Source: Aurantiacibacter xanthus (GTDB lineage: Bacteria; Pseudomonadota; Alphaproteobacteria; Sphingomonadales; Sphingomonadaceae). Taken from it: a stretch of DNA of 64,000 nt. A program made the position numbers and the translations under genes. The notes beneath the pieces are model-generated. The model saw only the letters and a program-made list of their open reading frames with translations, ran no database searches and was not told where the DNA came from. This document shows positions 40,458 to 49,869 of this stretch, piece by piece. Every line of letters starts with the position of its first letter. Position 1 is the first letter of the stretch. The DNA lies in assembly GCF_003584015.1 (NCBI RefSeq), contig NZ_QXFM01000119.1, positions 1-64,000 of the forward strand. Reading direction: 5' to 3'.

Positions 40458-43394
40458 TCAGAACCGGGCGCGTACACCGCCCTTGAACATCCGGCCCACG
40501 GGGTTGAACAACACGTTGTTGCCCGCGCCGTTGGCACCGGGGAAGGTGGGCGGGTTCTGGTCGAACACGTTGTCGATCCCGGCGAAGATCTCGAAGCGCT
40601 GGCCGGAGGCCGGGAGCAGCCGGTAGGTCGCCATCAGATCGACATAGGTGCGCGAGGGCAGTTCGTTGATGTTCACGCTGTTCGGGTCCTCGAACGAGAA
40701 ATCCGGATCGCCGGGGGCGACGAAGGTGGGGAAGAAGAACCCCTTGTCGATCCAGCGCACGTGAGTGTTGAACGAGAAGGCTTCGCCAATATCGAGCGCG
40801 ATATTGGCATCGAGCGTCCAGTCCGGCGCGCCCGACGGGGTGCCGCCGCGCAGGCCGGTCTGCCCGGCGCGCTGGGTTGCGCCCACCGAATCGTAGGTGA
40901 TGAGATCCTTCACATGGTTCGCCAGCAACATCACCGAGAGCTGGTTGTCGCCGCCAAGCGGCTGGCGATAGTTCAGCTGGAAGTCGATCCCGCGCGCGAC
41001 CAGACGGTTCACGTTCTGGATCGTATCGTTGATGTTGGTGACATTGTTCGAAGCATCGCGGGTAATCAGCGAGCACGACAGCGTGTCGCCATCTTCGCAG
41101 CGCTGCACGATGTTCTGCTGGCCCAGCGTGCCGATCGCGTTCGAAATGTCGATGTCGTAATAGTCGACCGAGGCGCGGAACTGGCTGAGGAAGCCTCCGG
41201 TCGGTTGCAGCACCACGCCTGCGGTAAAGGTGTCGGCTTCTTCAGGAAGGAGGCTGGCGTTCGAGCCCTTGGTGATTGGCACGATCACCTGCACCCCGCC
41301 GTTGCCGACGTCGGTCAGGATGCCGGTGGTGGTGGTTTGCGGGCCGAACAGCTCGGGCACGTTGGGCGCACGAATATCGCGTGAGCGGGTAACGCGCATC
41401 CGCACCGCCTCGACCGGTGCCCAAACCGCGCCGAGCTTCCAGGTAGTCGCATTGACCGAGGAACTGTCCGCGAAGGCGGAGGAGCGGTTGTAGTGCGTCT
41501 GCCGGATTGCACCGCTGAGGCCGAGCTCCTCGGCAAAGGTCACGCCGCTGAGCAGCGGCACGTCGACTTCGGCATAGCCTTCGACCACTTCGACCTTGCC
41601 CGCGATTGCCGATCCGTTGCCGGCGTTGAAGAACCCGCCAGCCTTCGAGATGTCGTCGGTGTCGCCGCTGAGATCGTCGCTGCGGTACTCCCCGCCGAAC
41701 GCCACACCGACCGGGCCGCCGGGCAGTTCGAACAGGCTGCCGGCCACGTTGGCGGCAACGATGTGCTGCGTGGTGACGCTGGTCTGGAAGCCCGAGCCGG
41801 TGACGTAGGCGACCGCCTGGTCGAAGTTCGCGCCCTGGCCATAGCCGAAGGGATTGAGCGGAACGCAGGACGGATCGTCGTTGGCAGGATTGGCATCGGC
41901 GTTCACACGGCACACAGGCACCCCGCCGACGCTGGTTGCGTCGAGCGCTTTCACGATGTTGGCGGTGATGGTGTTGTTGGTGAGATCCGAGCGGAACGAG
42001 TTGCGGCCATACTGATAGTAGGCGTCGGCGGTCCAGCCGCTGCCCAGCTCGTATTCGAGCCCGGCCACCACCCGGAACACGCGGTTTTCCGCCTTGATCT
42101 GCGTTGCCCCGACATCATGGAAGCCTTTGCCGAGGGTGAAGCTGGTCGCCCCGGAACTGGCAAGGATCGTCGGAATATCGAGGGTTGGATCGTTCGAGCG
42201 CGGGATGAACGGGTTATCGTCCTGGATGACGATGCCGATATTGCGATAGGCGGTCGAGCGGTGGCGGCCATCGGCTCCGCCCACGGTCACGCCCAGTTCG
42301 AACGAGAGATCCTCGCTTGCTTGCACAGTCAGCAGGCCCATTGCGCTGTAGCGTTCGGTGGGGGAGACGATCGGGAAATCGAAGTAGGGGTTTTCTTCAG
42401 CGGGCGTGCCGGTTTCGCCGCCCACCATCCAGATGCGGTTGGCATAGGAGCCGAACTGATAGCGCCGGGGCGTGCCATCGTTGTTGAAGGTGATGCCGTC
42501 GATCGGGCGCAGCACCGGCACATCGACACCGGTAAAGGCGCTGGCGGGCGGAGTGGTGACACCCTGATAGTCGGCGCTCCAGGTGGCGGCATTGGGCAGG
42601 ATGTTCGAGGCCGGGCGGTCGGGTGACTGACCCGCGGCGAGCGGATTGCGCCCGATGATCGTCATGCCGTTCACGCACCAGTCGCGGTCGCGGCAGGCGT
42701 CGATCCCGTCGGACTTCTCCCACTCGCCACCAACCACGAGGTGAACGTTGGAGCCGAAGTCCCAGCCGCCGGCCACGCCGACCTGACGGGTGAGGTTGTC
42801 GTTCCGGTTCGAGATGCCGAACTGGGCGTTGGCCTTGTAGCCGGTGAAGTCGCGGTCGAGAATCAGGTTTACGACGCCCGAAACCGCGTCGGACCCGTAG
42901 ACCGCCGAGGCACCGCCGGTCACCACATCGGCGCGGCTGAGCAGGATCGAGGGGATCATGTTGGTGTCGACCGTGCCCTGCGTGGTCGAGGAGACGAACC
43001 GCTTGCCGTCAACCAGCGTCAGCGTGCGCACCGCGCCGAGGCCGCGCAGGTCGAGGATGCGGCCGCCGATATTGAGGCCGGGGCCGGGGTTGAGACCCGA
43101 GGTCGCCGGACTGGCCGTGGCGGAAAAGCTCGGCAGTTCGTTCAGCGCATCGCCGAGGTTGGTGATGCCGCGCTGTTCGATCTGGTCCGAGCCGAGCATC
43201 GTGACCGGCGTGGGCTGCTCGAAGCTCGAACGAATGCGCGAGCCGGTGACGACGATCATGCTGTTCTCGCCACTCGCTGCCGTTTCGGACGGTGGCGAGG
43301 CGGCTGCCTGATCCTGCGCCTGTGCGGCAGAGGACAAGCCAATCGCAAGTGCAAACGCGCAGGTAGTTGCCGAAAAGACGGTGGCCTTCGTCAT
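40458..43394 (-). CDS. TonB-dependent receptor of the IlvD/AcnX locus
   Basis: This 978-residue outer-membrane receptor has a signal peptide (MTKATVFSATTCAFALAIGLSSAAQAQ). The plug has IVVTGSRIRSSFEQPTPV, LGDALNELPSFSAT, ILDLRGLGAVRTLTLVDGKR and ADVVTGGASAVYGSDAVSGVVN. The barrel ends GGVRARF. The plug resembles the large sphingomonad/xanthomonad receptors for plant-derived molecules. The start at 43394 has GGGAG five bases upstream; ATG 43397 directly before it is possible. It is divergent from a LysR gene and upstream of the two dehydratases, so it likely imports their precursor. Confidence 0.9.
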   Translation of the reverse strand: MTKATVFSATTCAFALAIGLSSAAQAQDQAAASPPSETAASGENSMIVVTGSRIRSSFEQPTPVTMLGSDQIEQRGITNLGDALNELPSFSATASPATSGLNPGPGLNIGGRILDLRGLGAVRTLTLVDGKRFVSSTTQGTVDTNMIPSILLSRADVVTGGASAVYGSDAVSGVVNLILDRDFTGYKANAQFGISNRNDNLTRQVGVAGGWDFGSNVHLVVGGEWEKSDGIDACRDRDWCVNGMTIIGRNPLAAGQSPDRPASNILPNAATWSADYQGVTTPPASAFTGVDVPVLRPIDGITFNNDGTPRRYQFGSYANRIWMVGGETGTPAEENPYFDFPIVSPTERYSAMGLLTVQASEDLSFELGVTVGGADGRHRSTAYRNIGIVIQDDNPFIPRSNDPTLDIPTILASSGATSFTLGKGFHDVGATQIKAENRVFRVVAGLEYELGSGWTADAYYQYGRNSFRSDLTNNTITANIVKALDATSVGGVPVCRVNADANPANDDPSCVPLNPFGYGQGANFDQAVAYVTGSGFQTSVTTQHIVAANVAGSLFELPGGPVGVAFGGEYRSDDLSGDTDDISKAGGFFNAGNGSAIAGKVEVVEGYAEVDVPLLSGVTFAEELGLSGAIRQTHYNRSSAFADSSSVNATTWKLGAVWAPVEAVRMRVTRSRDIRAPNVPELFGPQTTTTGILTDVGNGGVQVIVPITKGSNASLLPEEADTFTAGVVLQPTGGFLSQFRASVDYYDIDISNAIGTLGQQNIVQRCEDGDTLSCSLITRDASNNVTNINDTIQNVNRLVARGIDFQLNYRQPLGGDNQLSVMLLANHVKDLITYDSVGATQRAGQTGLRGGTPSGAPDWTLDANIALDIGEAFSFNTHVRWIDKGFFFPTFVAPGDPDFSFEDPNSVNINELPSRTYVDLMATYRLLPASGQRFEIFAGIDNVFDQNPPTFPGANGAGNNVLFNPVGRMFKGGVRARF

Positions 43395-43487
43395 CATATC
43401 TCCCTTTCCCACTGTGATCGTGGTTGTTGGGCAAGGGGATATGCAGCGTTGAGTGAACGGACAATATGCCATAATGAGACGCCAGCG

Positions 43488-43502
43488 TTCGCAGATCGCG
43501 AA
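43488..43502. promoter_or_regulatory. putative LysR box between the TonB receptor and LysR genes
   Basis: TTCGCAGATCGCGAA has perfect 5-bp arms and contains the T-N11-A pattern of LysR sites. It ends 16 bp before the LysR ATG and about 95 bp before the divergent receptor start, a usual place for autoregulation and activation. Confidence 0.5.
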
Positions 43503-43518
43503 TAATGGGAAGAGCGTT

Positions 43519-44457
43519 ATGGACACTCTGGTGAATATCCGCACCTTTCTGGCCGCCGCCAGTCTGGGCAGCTTTGCCGCCGCCGCGCGGGCCGAGCGGA
43601 TTGCGCCATCGGTGGTGTCGAAGCGGATCGGCCAGCTTGAGCATCAGTTCCGGGTAACGCTGTTTCACCGCTCCACGCGGGAGATCCTGCTGACCTCGGA
43701 CGGGCGCCGCCTGTTGCCGCAATGCCAGCGCTTGCTCGCGCAATATGAGGAAATCGCCGAGCCGGAGGCGACCGAGACCGTGCGCGGGCACTTGCGCATC
43801 GACGCGCCGGGCACCGTGACCAACCGCATCTTCGGCCCGCTGTTTGGCGAGTTCATGCAACTCCATCCCGAAGTGACGATCGACTTGCGACTGATCGACC
43901 GCCTGAACGACCAGCTCGATCTGGATTGCGATCTGACCATCGGCGCGCGCCCCTCGACCAGCGGACAGGTCGTCGAGATTCCCCTGATGCCTTATTCCAA
44001 CGCGACCTATGCCAGCGCACGCTATTGCGAGGAGTTTGGGACGCCAGTCCATCCTCACCAGCTGATGGAGCACAAGTGTCTGGCCTCGTTGCTCTATGGG
44101 AACACCTGGCACTTCTATAGCGAGCACAACGATTTCGCGGTGAGGGTGCAGCCACGGTTCCAGGTCAACGATGCGCTCGTGTTGCGCGAAGCGGTCCGGC
44201 AGGGGCTGGGGGTGGCCGTGCTGCCCTCGATACTGGTGGCCGACGACGTTGCGAGCGGCGCGTTCGTCAGGCTGTTGCCCGATTTTCGGCCACCGCCGCT
44301 CTGGCTCAAGGCGATGGTGCCCAGCCAACGGATGCTGAAGCCCAATGTGCGGGAACTTGTTGCTTTTCTGCAAGAAAAGCTCGCTATGGCGCAGGAGAAA
44401 TCAGGCGCTGAAATGTGGAATGTGTTGCCGCACAGGCAGCAAGTGGACTTTCAGTAG
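43519..44457 (+). CDS. LysR-family transcriptional regulator
   Basis: This 312-residue regulator has an N-terminal helix-turn-helix (FLAAASLGSFAAAARAERIAPSVVSKRIGQLEHQF, then LFHRSTREILLTSDGRRLL) and a substrate-binding domain (HLRIDAPGTVTNRIFGPLFGEFMQLHPEVTIDLRL, then AVRQGLGVAVLPSILVADDV). The ATG at 43519 has GGAAGAG six bases upstream. It is divergent from the TonB receptor of the IlvD/aconitase-X locus and is the best candidate regulator of that locus. The ligand is unknown. Confidence 0.9.
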   Translation: MDTLVNIRTFLAAASLGSFAAAARAERIAPSVVSKRIGQLEHQFRVTLFHRSTREILLTSDGRRLLPQCQRLLAQYEEIAEPEATETVRGHLRIDAPGTVTNRIFGPLFGEFMQLHPEVTIDLRLIDRLNDQLDLDCDLTIGARPSTSGQVVEIPLMPYSNATYASARYCEEFGTPVHPHQLMEHKCLASLLYGNTWHFYSEHNDFAVRVQPRFQVNDALVLREAVRQGLGVAVLPSILVADDVASGAFVRLLPDFRPPPLWLKAMVPSQRMLKPNVRELVAFLQEKLAMAQEKSGAEMWNVLPHRQQVDFQ

Positions 44458-44813
44458 CCTCGGTCCGATCCGGGGCTGAACCGTGAAAATTGCGGCCATC
44501 TCATGGTTTCATCTTGCGGCAATCTCTTAGACTGTTCTGTCAGTATCTATTTCAATGTGTGCTGGCATTCTTTCAGGGGCTTCGAATTGGCGGAAATATG
44601 CTCTTCGGGCGGCCACTATTTTGCATCTCGTCGGTTGAGCCTCAATGGCTGCGGTGACCGTTAAGATTGATGGAAAATCAGAGGGTAACGCTAAATCGTC
44701 CCACTTTGATAGACATATGTTAGGAACACTTGCTCCAAGGTCAGCAGCGGCATAGCTGACTGATTATCGGCGCGTTTTTATCGCGCGCTGATATGCCTGG
44801 GGGACAAACAAAG
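44458..44813. other. 356-bp intergenic region before the glycan locus
   Basis: The composition is visibly more AT-rich than the flanking genes. No open frame with a ribosome site is seen. Short complementary arms GCGCG/CGCGC around a T-rich loop lie near 44769-44785. A promoter for the glycan operon probably lies here, but I cannot place its boxes with confidence. Confidence 0.5.
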
Positions 44814-45794
44814 ATGCGTGGTACTTTGAAGGGAAGTACGATTGTCACAGGTGGGGCGGGTTTCCTCGGCTCCTTCCTGTGCGAAAGGCTGCTCGAACGC
44901 GGCGAAGATGTGGTCTGCATCGACAACTTCTTCACCGGGCGGAAAGAAAACATCCGCCAGCTCATGGATAACCCTCGCTTCGAGGTGCTGCGCCATGACG
45001 TGACCGTTCCCCTGCAAATCGAAGCGGATGCGATCTACAATCTGGCCTGCCCGGCCAGCCCGATGCACTATCAGTTCGATCCGGTGCAGACGACGAAGAC
45101 CAGCGTGCTCGGGGCGATCAACATGCTCGATCTGGCGCGTCGGACCAAGGCGCGCATTCTGCAGGCCTCCACTTCAGAGGTCTACGGCGATCCGAAGCAG
45201 AGCCCGCAAGCCGAAAGCTATTGGGGACACGTCAATCCCATCGGCCCGCGCGCCTGCTACGACGAGGGCAAGCGCTGCGCCGAGACGCTGATTTTCGATT
45301 ACCGCCAGCAGTATGGCCTCAGCACCAAGGTCGCCCGCATCTTCAACACCTATGGCCCGCGGATGCGGCCTGACGACGGGCGCGTCATATCGAACTTCAT
45401 CATTCAGGCGCTGCGCAATCAGCCGATCACGATCTATGGCGATGGCGAGCAGACCCGGTCCTTCTGCTACGTCGACGACCTGATCGACGGGCTCATCCGG
45501 CTGATGGATGCCCCGGAAGAGACCTGCGGCCCGATCAACCTTGGCAACCCGGTGGAATTCACCATCCGCGAACTGGCGGACCTGGTGATCGCGCAAACCG
45601 GATCGCGCTCGGTGATCGAGCAGCATCCGATCCCCGTCGACGATCCCAGACAGCGCCGACCCGACATCACGAAGGCGCGGCAAAGCCTTGATTGGGAGCC
45701 GGAAATTCAACTGAAGCAAGGCCTCGAAAAGACCATCTCCTATTTCGAGCAATTGCTGCGGGATAACGATCAGCTGACGTTGCACCTGCCATGA
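44814..45794 (+). CDS. UDP-glucuronate decarboxylase (UDP-xylose synthase)
   Basis: This 326-residue short-chain dehydrogenase/reductase converts UDP-glucuronate to UDP-xylose. It has the NAD motif [17 protein letters not shown], the strongly diagnostic [41 protein letters not shown], the catalytic YDEGKR (YxxxK), and [11 protein letters not shown]. The ATG at 44814 gives a start close to the conserved fold and has GGGGGAC upstream; ATG 44793 is also in frame. It opens the surface-glycan operon and overlaps the GalE gene by ATGA. Confidence 0.92.
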   Translation: MRGTLKGSTIVTGGAGFLGSFLCERLLERGEDVVCIDNFFTGRKENIRQLMDNPRFEVLRHDVTVPLQIEADAIYNLACPASPMHYQFDPVQTTKTSVLGAINMLDLARRTKARILQASTSEVYGDPKQSPQAESYWGHVNPIGPRACYDEGKRCAETLIFDYRQQYGLSTKVARIFNTYGPRMRPDDGRVISNFIIQALRNQPITIYGDGEQTRSFCYVDDLIDGLIRLMDAPEETCGPINLGNPVEFTIRELADLVIAQTGSRSVIEQHPIPVDDPRQRRPDITKARQSLDWEPEIQLKQGLEKTISYFEQLLRDNDQLTLHLP

Positions 45795-46768
45795 AGAGGG
45801 TCTTCGTTACCGGAGGCGCGGGGTATGTCGGCGCGCATTGCTGCAAGGCCTTTGCGGCCGATGGCTGGGAAGTCGTCACGTTCGACGATCTCTCGCGCGG
45901 TTGGCGCGAAGCGGTGCGGTGGGGGCCGCTGATCGAGGGCTCGCTGCTCGACCGCGAGGCGCTGGGCCGCGCGATGGATGAGACCAGGCCCGACCTCGTC
46001 GCCCACTTTGCTGCCTTCGCCTACGTCGGGGAGTCGGTCGGCGATCCCGGCCTTTACTATCGTAACAACACGGTGGCTTCGCTCAACCTGATGCAGGAAC
46101 TCGTGGCGCGCGCGGCGGTGCCGGTGCTGTTTTCGGGAACCTGCGCCTCTTACGGCAATCCGCAGTTCCTGCCGATCACCGAAGATCACCCACAGGTGCC
46201 GATCAATCCCTATGGCTGGTCCAAGCTGTTCGTGGAGAAGATGCTGCACAGCTTTCATGCCGCCCACGGGCTGAACTCGGTAACGCTGCGCTATTTCAAC
46301 GCCGCCGGGGCCGACCCGGACGGCGAGATCGGCGAGCGGCACGAGCCGGAAACGCATGCCATCCCGCTCGCGATCGAGGCGGCCATCAACGAGGCGGCGG
46401 ACTTCACCGTTTTCGGGACCGATTTCGATACCCCGGACGGCACTCCGGTGCGCGACTATATCCATGTGACCGATCTGGCCGATGCCCATGTTCGCGCGGC
46501 GAACTATCTGCTCCGCGAGGCTGGTTGCCATGCGTTCAATCTGGGCACCGGTCAGGGCACCAGCGTGAAGGAGCTTCTCGCGGCGGTGGCGCGCGCGGTG
46601 GGGGCGGAGCCGAAGGTGACCTGGGGCGCACGGCGGGCAGGCGATCCGGCGATCCTCGTGGCCTCGGCGCAAAAGGCGAAAAGCCACCTTGGCTGGACAC
46701 CCGCTCACTCGTCCATCGAGGAGATTGTCGAGAGCGCCCTGACATGGCGCAACAGCATGGGCCGATAG
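45791..46768 (+). CDS. galE: UDP-glucose 4-epimerase family protein (GalE-like)
   Basis: This 325-residue enzyme has the NAD motif [28 protein letters not shown] with the catalytic Ser/Thr, YGWSK with the catalytic Tyr and Lys, and [24 protein letters not shown], all typical of GalE. It epimerises UDP-hexose C4. Because it overlaps the UDP-xylose synthase gene, UDP-xylose to UDP-arabinose is an equally likely use. The next gene, a glycosyltransferase, starts directly after its stop. Confidence 0.88.
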   Translation: MKRVFVTGGAGYVGAHCCKAFAADGWEVVTFDDLSRGWREAVRWGPLIEGSLLDREALGRAMDETRPDLVAHFAAFAYVGESVGDPGLYYRNNTVASLNLMQELVARAAVPVLFSGTCASYGNPQFLPITEDHPQVPINPYGWSKLFVEKMLHSFHAAHGLNSVTLRYFNAAGADPDGEIGERHEPETHAIPLAIEAAINEAADFTVFGTDFDTPDGTPVRDYIHVTDLADAHVRAANYLLREAGCHAFNLGTGQGTSVKELLAAVARAVGAEPKVTWGARRAGDPAILVASAQKAKSHLGWTPAHSSIEEIVESALTWRNSMGR

Positions 46769-47758
46769 ATGGCAGGCGCTCCAGACAGGGGCACCGTCGC
46801 CGTGGTGATCCCCATGTACAACGCTGCCGAAACAATCGAGCGAACGCTGCAAAGCGTGCGTGCGCAGACCTATGCCGATCTCGATATCGTGGTGGTCGAT
46901 GACGGGTCGGGCGATCGCGGGCCCGAGCTTGTGATGTCCGTCGCCGCGCGCGATCCGCGGGTCAGGCTGGTCCGGCAAGGCAATGGCGGTGTGGCCGAGG
47001 CCCGCAACCACGGCGCGGCCCTGACCACGGCCCCTTATCTGGCCTTTGTCGATGCCGACGATCTGTGGGCGCCGGAAAAGGTCGCGGCGCAAATGGCCTT
47101 GATCGCCGGCGGACCGCCAGCGCTCGCCTATTGCTGGTTCTGCCAGATCGACCGGCGCGACCGGGTCTATCGGCCCAGCTACCGTCCGCCCAGCTACGAG
47201 GGCGATGTCAGGCGGCAACTGGCGGGCGAGAACTTCATCGGCAACGGCAGTTCGATGCTGATGCATCGCGAGGTGTTCGACGTGGTCGGCGGCTTCGATG
47301 CCGAGCTGCGCGCGAAGGGTGCGCAAGGCTGCGAGGATTACATGTTCGCCATGGCGGCGGCGCAGCATTTTCCGTTCCGCTGCGTGCCCCGCCGACTGGT
47401 GGGCTACCGTATCATGCGGGGGAACATGTCCAGCGATGCGGAAAAGATGGTCCGGTCATACGAACTGGTGGTCGAGCGTTTCGCGCGCGAGATGGCCGAC
47501 TATCGCGACGAGTTCGTCGACCATCACCGCAACTTCCTGCTGTGGCATGCCCAGCGCGCGGCCATGGAGGGCGCACGCAAGAGAGCCATCCTCATGATGC
47601 GTCGGCTTCAGCAAGATCATGCGTTTGCGTCGTCTTCGCTGTGGCTCGAACTGGTTGGATTCTATATCAAGGCGCTCTTGACGCCGCGCTGGTTGAAAGA
47701 TTGCGTCGCCCGCATGGGGCTGATTTCACGCCCGAGATATCAGGACGGCACTTGGTAG
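46769..47758 (+). CDS. family 2 glycosyltransferase
   Basis: This 329-residue cytoplasmic GT-A enzyme shows VAVVIPMYNAAETIERTLQSV, IVVVDDGSGDRG and the metal-binding DAD in LAFVDADDLWAPEKV. An acceptor-side GGFDAELRAKGAQGCEDYMF follows, with ED as the likely base. It should add one sugar to the surface glycan whose nucleotide precursors come from the two genes before it. Its start abuts the GalE stop. Donor and acceptor cannot be read from the sequence. Confidence 0.87.
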   Translation: MAGAPDRGTVAVVIPMYNAAETIERTLQSVRAQTYADLDIVVVDDGSGDRGPELVMSVAARDPRVRLVRQGNGGVAEARNHGAALTTAPYLAFVDADDLWAPEKVAAQMALIAGGPPALAYCWFCQIDRRDRVYRPSYRPPSYEGDVRRQLAGENFIGNGSSMLMHREVFDVVGGFDAELRAKGAQGCEDYMFAMAAAQHFPFRCVPRRLVGYRIMRGNMSSDAEKMVRSYELVVERFAREMADYRDEFVDHHRNFLLWHAQRAAMEGARKRAILMMRRLQQDHAFASSSLWLELVGFYIKALLTPRWLKDCVARMGLISRPRYQDGTW

Positions 47759-47854
47759 GCCTTTGCTCGCAATGAAAACCGTTCGGTCTGCAACAGGCTT
47801 TGGGAAGAGAGGCGGGGCCTGTTCCGGTCGCCTCTTCATGGGACATTGGCGGTC

Positions 47855-48643
47855 ATGCTGAGGGCGCGCACTTTCGACCGCGATCGGCTCGTCCATTTGC
47901 GCGATGTTATTTTCGTGTTGGTGCGGCGCGATTTCCGTGCCCGCTACAAGCACACCAGTGTTGGCATGCTGTGGTCGGTCCTGAACCCGCTGCTGTTTCT
48001 GGCGATCTTCTATGTGGTTTTCGCGCATGGGCTGGATCTGCTTGAAACCCCGCGCCTGAGCGGCATCTTTATCGCGATCCTGTCATGGCAATGGGTGCAG
48101 GCGGGGCTCAACCAGGCCGCCGCCAGCATCACCGGCAACGCCAATCTGATCGGTCAGCCGAGCTTCCCGGTCGAGGCTTTGCCGGTGGTCTCGACCATCT
48201 CCTCGCTGGTCAACTTCCTGATCGCGCTGCCACTGCTTGCCATGTTCATGCTGTTCGAGGGGTTCACCCTCGGGGCGAGCGCGCTGTGGCTACCGGTGAT
48301 CCTGGCGATTCAGTTCGTGATGATCCTCAGCGCGAGCTATTTCGTGGCGGCAATGAATGTCGGTTTTCGCGATGTCGAACAGAGCCTGCCGATCGTGTTG
48401 CAACTCGGCTATTTCATCACGCCGATCTTTTACGAGCTGGGCAGCCTGTCCAGCAGCATCAAGGCCTTCGTGCTGCTTAATCCGGTCACGCATCTGGTGG
48501 AGGCCTATCGCGCAATCCTGCTGCGACAGGAGGCGCCCGACTGGGGGGCGCTGAGCGTCATCCTGGCGGGCTCGCTGCTGCTGCTGATCGTGACGGTGGC
48601 CTATTTCCGATCGGCCCGCTCGCGCTTTCTGGAGGAGCTATGA
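47855..48643 (+). CDS. ABC-2 type polysaccharide export permease (Wzm-like)
   Basis: This 262-residue membrane protein has about six segments, including WSVLNPLLFLAIFYVVF, SLVNFLIALPLLAMFML, LWLPVILAIQFVMILSASYFV, GYFITPIFYELGSL and a final SLLLLIVTVAYFR. It begins with the cytoplasmic DVIFVLVRRDFRARYKHTSVGMLW of O-antigen and teichoic-acid exporters. It works with the ATPase encoded next, overlapping by ATGA. ATG 47855 is taken as the start; a TTG at 47846 is in frame. The 96 bp before it hold no other feature I can name. Confidence 0.89.
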   Translation: MLRARTFDRDRLVHLRDVIFVLVRRDFRARYKHTSVGMLWSVLNPLLFLAIFYVVFAHGLDLLETPRLSGIFIAILSWQWVQAGLNQAAASITGNANLIGQPSFPVEALPVVSTISSLVNFLIALPLLAMFMLFEGFTLGASALWLPVILAIQFVMILSASYFVAAMNVGFRDVEQSLPIVLQLGYFITPIFYELGSLSSSIKAFVLLNPVTHLVEAYRAILLRQEAPDWGALSVILAGSLLLLIVTVAYFRSARSRFLEEL

Positions 48644-49869
48644 GCGAGGTTGTGTTGCGCGCCGAAGGGGTGGGCAAGGCCTTTCGGCGCTATGCCACGC
48701 CCAATCCGGCCACGATGAAAGAGGCACTCCTGCGCGGCTTTTCGCGCGGGAAGGCTGAGCGGGTCTGGGCCCTGCGAGGGGTCGATCTGGAGGTCGAGGC
48801 CGGGGCGATGGTGGCTGTGATCGGTCATAATGGCGCGGGCAAGTCGACCCTCCTGCGTCTGCTGGGCGGCGTGATGCGCCCCGATGAAGGGCGGATCGAG
48901 CGGCGCGGACGAACCGCTGGTCTGCTTGACCTCAACGTCGGGATGCATCCGGAACTGAGCGGGCTGGAAAACCTCCAGATCGGCGGCGTCGTCGCGGGGC
49001 TGACCCGGCAGCAGGTCGCCCGTCGGATGGACGAGATCATCGCCTTTTCCGAACTTGAGCCTTTCATCGAGGCCCCGTTCCGCACTTACAGCAGCGGGAT
49101 GAAGATGCGGCTCGGCTTCGCGGTGGCGTCGCATGTCGACCCCGATATCCTGCTGGTGGACGAGGTGCTGTCGGTGGGTGATCTCTCGTTCCAGAACAAG
49201 TGCCTTGAGCGGATCGAAACGATCAAGCGGCAGGGCACTGCCGTGGTGCTGATCAGCCACGATCTCGAACAGGCCGAGAGGCTGTCCGACAAGGTGATGT
49301 GGTTGCGGCAGGGCGAGGTCGTGGCGGTGGGGCAATCGGCAATGATCGTCGGCGACTATCGCGCGGCGATGTCGAGCAAGTCGCGCGCCGTGACACCGAG
49401 CGGGAAGCCCGATCGCGTTCTGGCGATGGGCCATGTGCTGCGAACCCACGAAAACCGCTTCGGGTCGATGGAGATGGAGATCGAAGACCTGCGCCTGCTT
49501 GGCGCAAAGGGAGAGCCTGTCAGCGAGATCGGACCGACCGATCCGCTCACCATCGAAATCGAATATCGTGCCGAGACCGGGGTTGCTCCGATTATCGGGC
49601 TCAGCATCGGCCGCGATGACGAGGAGGTGATCGACATCTCGTCCGAAGGCGACCGTATCGAGCTTGCGGGCGGCTCCAATCGGGTGGCGGTGAGCTTCAA
49701 GGGCCTCGATCTCAAGCCGGGCGACTACGCGGTGAGCGTTGGGCTATACGAGCCGAGCTGGGCCTATGCCTATGACTACCACTGGCGCGCCTATCCGCTG
49801 ACTGTCACCGGGCAGGCACGTGACGATCGCTCGGGGCCACCGCGCCGGTGGACGGTGCAGTCTCGCTAG
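48640..49869 (+). CDS. ABC polysaccharide export ATPase with C-terminal carbohydrate-binding domain (Wzt-like)
   Basis: This 409-residue protein has an ABC domain with Walker A GHNGAGKST, signature YSSGMKMRLGFAV, Walker B DILLVDE and the switch LISHD. It is followed by a C-terminal beta domain of about 150 residues (from MEMEIEDLRLLGAKGE to YDYHWRAYPLTV). Wzt proteins of this kind bind the glycan end before export. The last 65 bp overlap the 3' end of a convergent glycosyltransferase gene. Confidence 0.92.
   Translation: MSEVVLRAEGVGKAFRRYATPNPATMKEALLRGFSRGKAERVWALRGVDLEVEAGAMVAVIGHNGAGKSTLLRLLGGVMRPDEGRIERRGRTAGLLDLNVGMHPELSGLENLQIGGVVAGLTRQQVARRMDEIIAFSELEPFIEAPFRTYSSGMKMRLGFAVASHVDPDILLVDEVLSVGDLSFQNKCLERIETIKRQGTAVVLISHDLEQAERLSDKVMWLRQGEVVAVGQSAMIVGDYRAAMSSKSRAVTPSGKPDRVLAMGHVLRTHENRFGSMEMEIEDLRLLGAKGEPVSEIGPTDPLTIEIEYRAETGVAPIIGLSIGRDDEEVIDISSEGDRIELAGGSNRVAVSFKGLDLKPGDYAVSVGLYEPSWAYAYDYHWRAYPLTVTGQARDDRSGPPRRWTVQSR

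Noticed and set aside
38118-41384. 1088-codon plus-strand frame across the IlvD/Edd and receptor genes
   Set aside because: It crosses two clear genes and a terminator on the opposite strand and shows no recognisable fold. It is a composition artefact.
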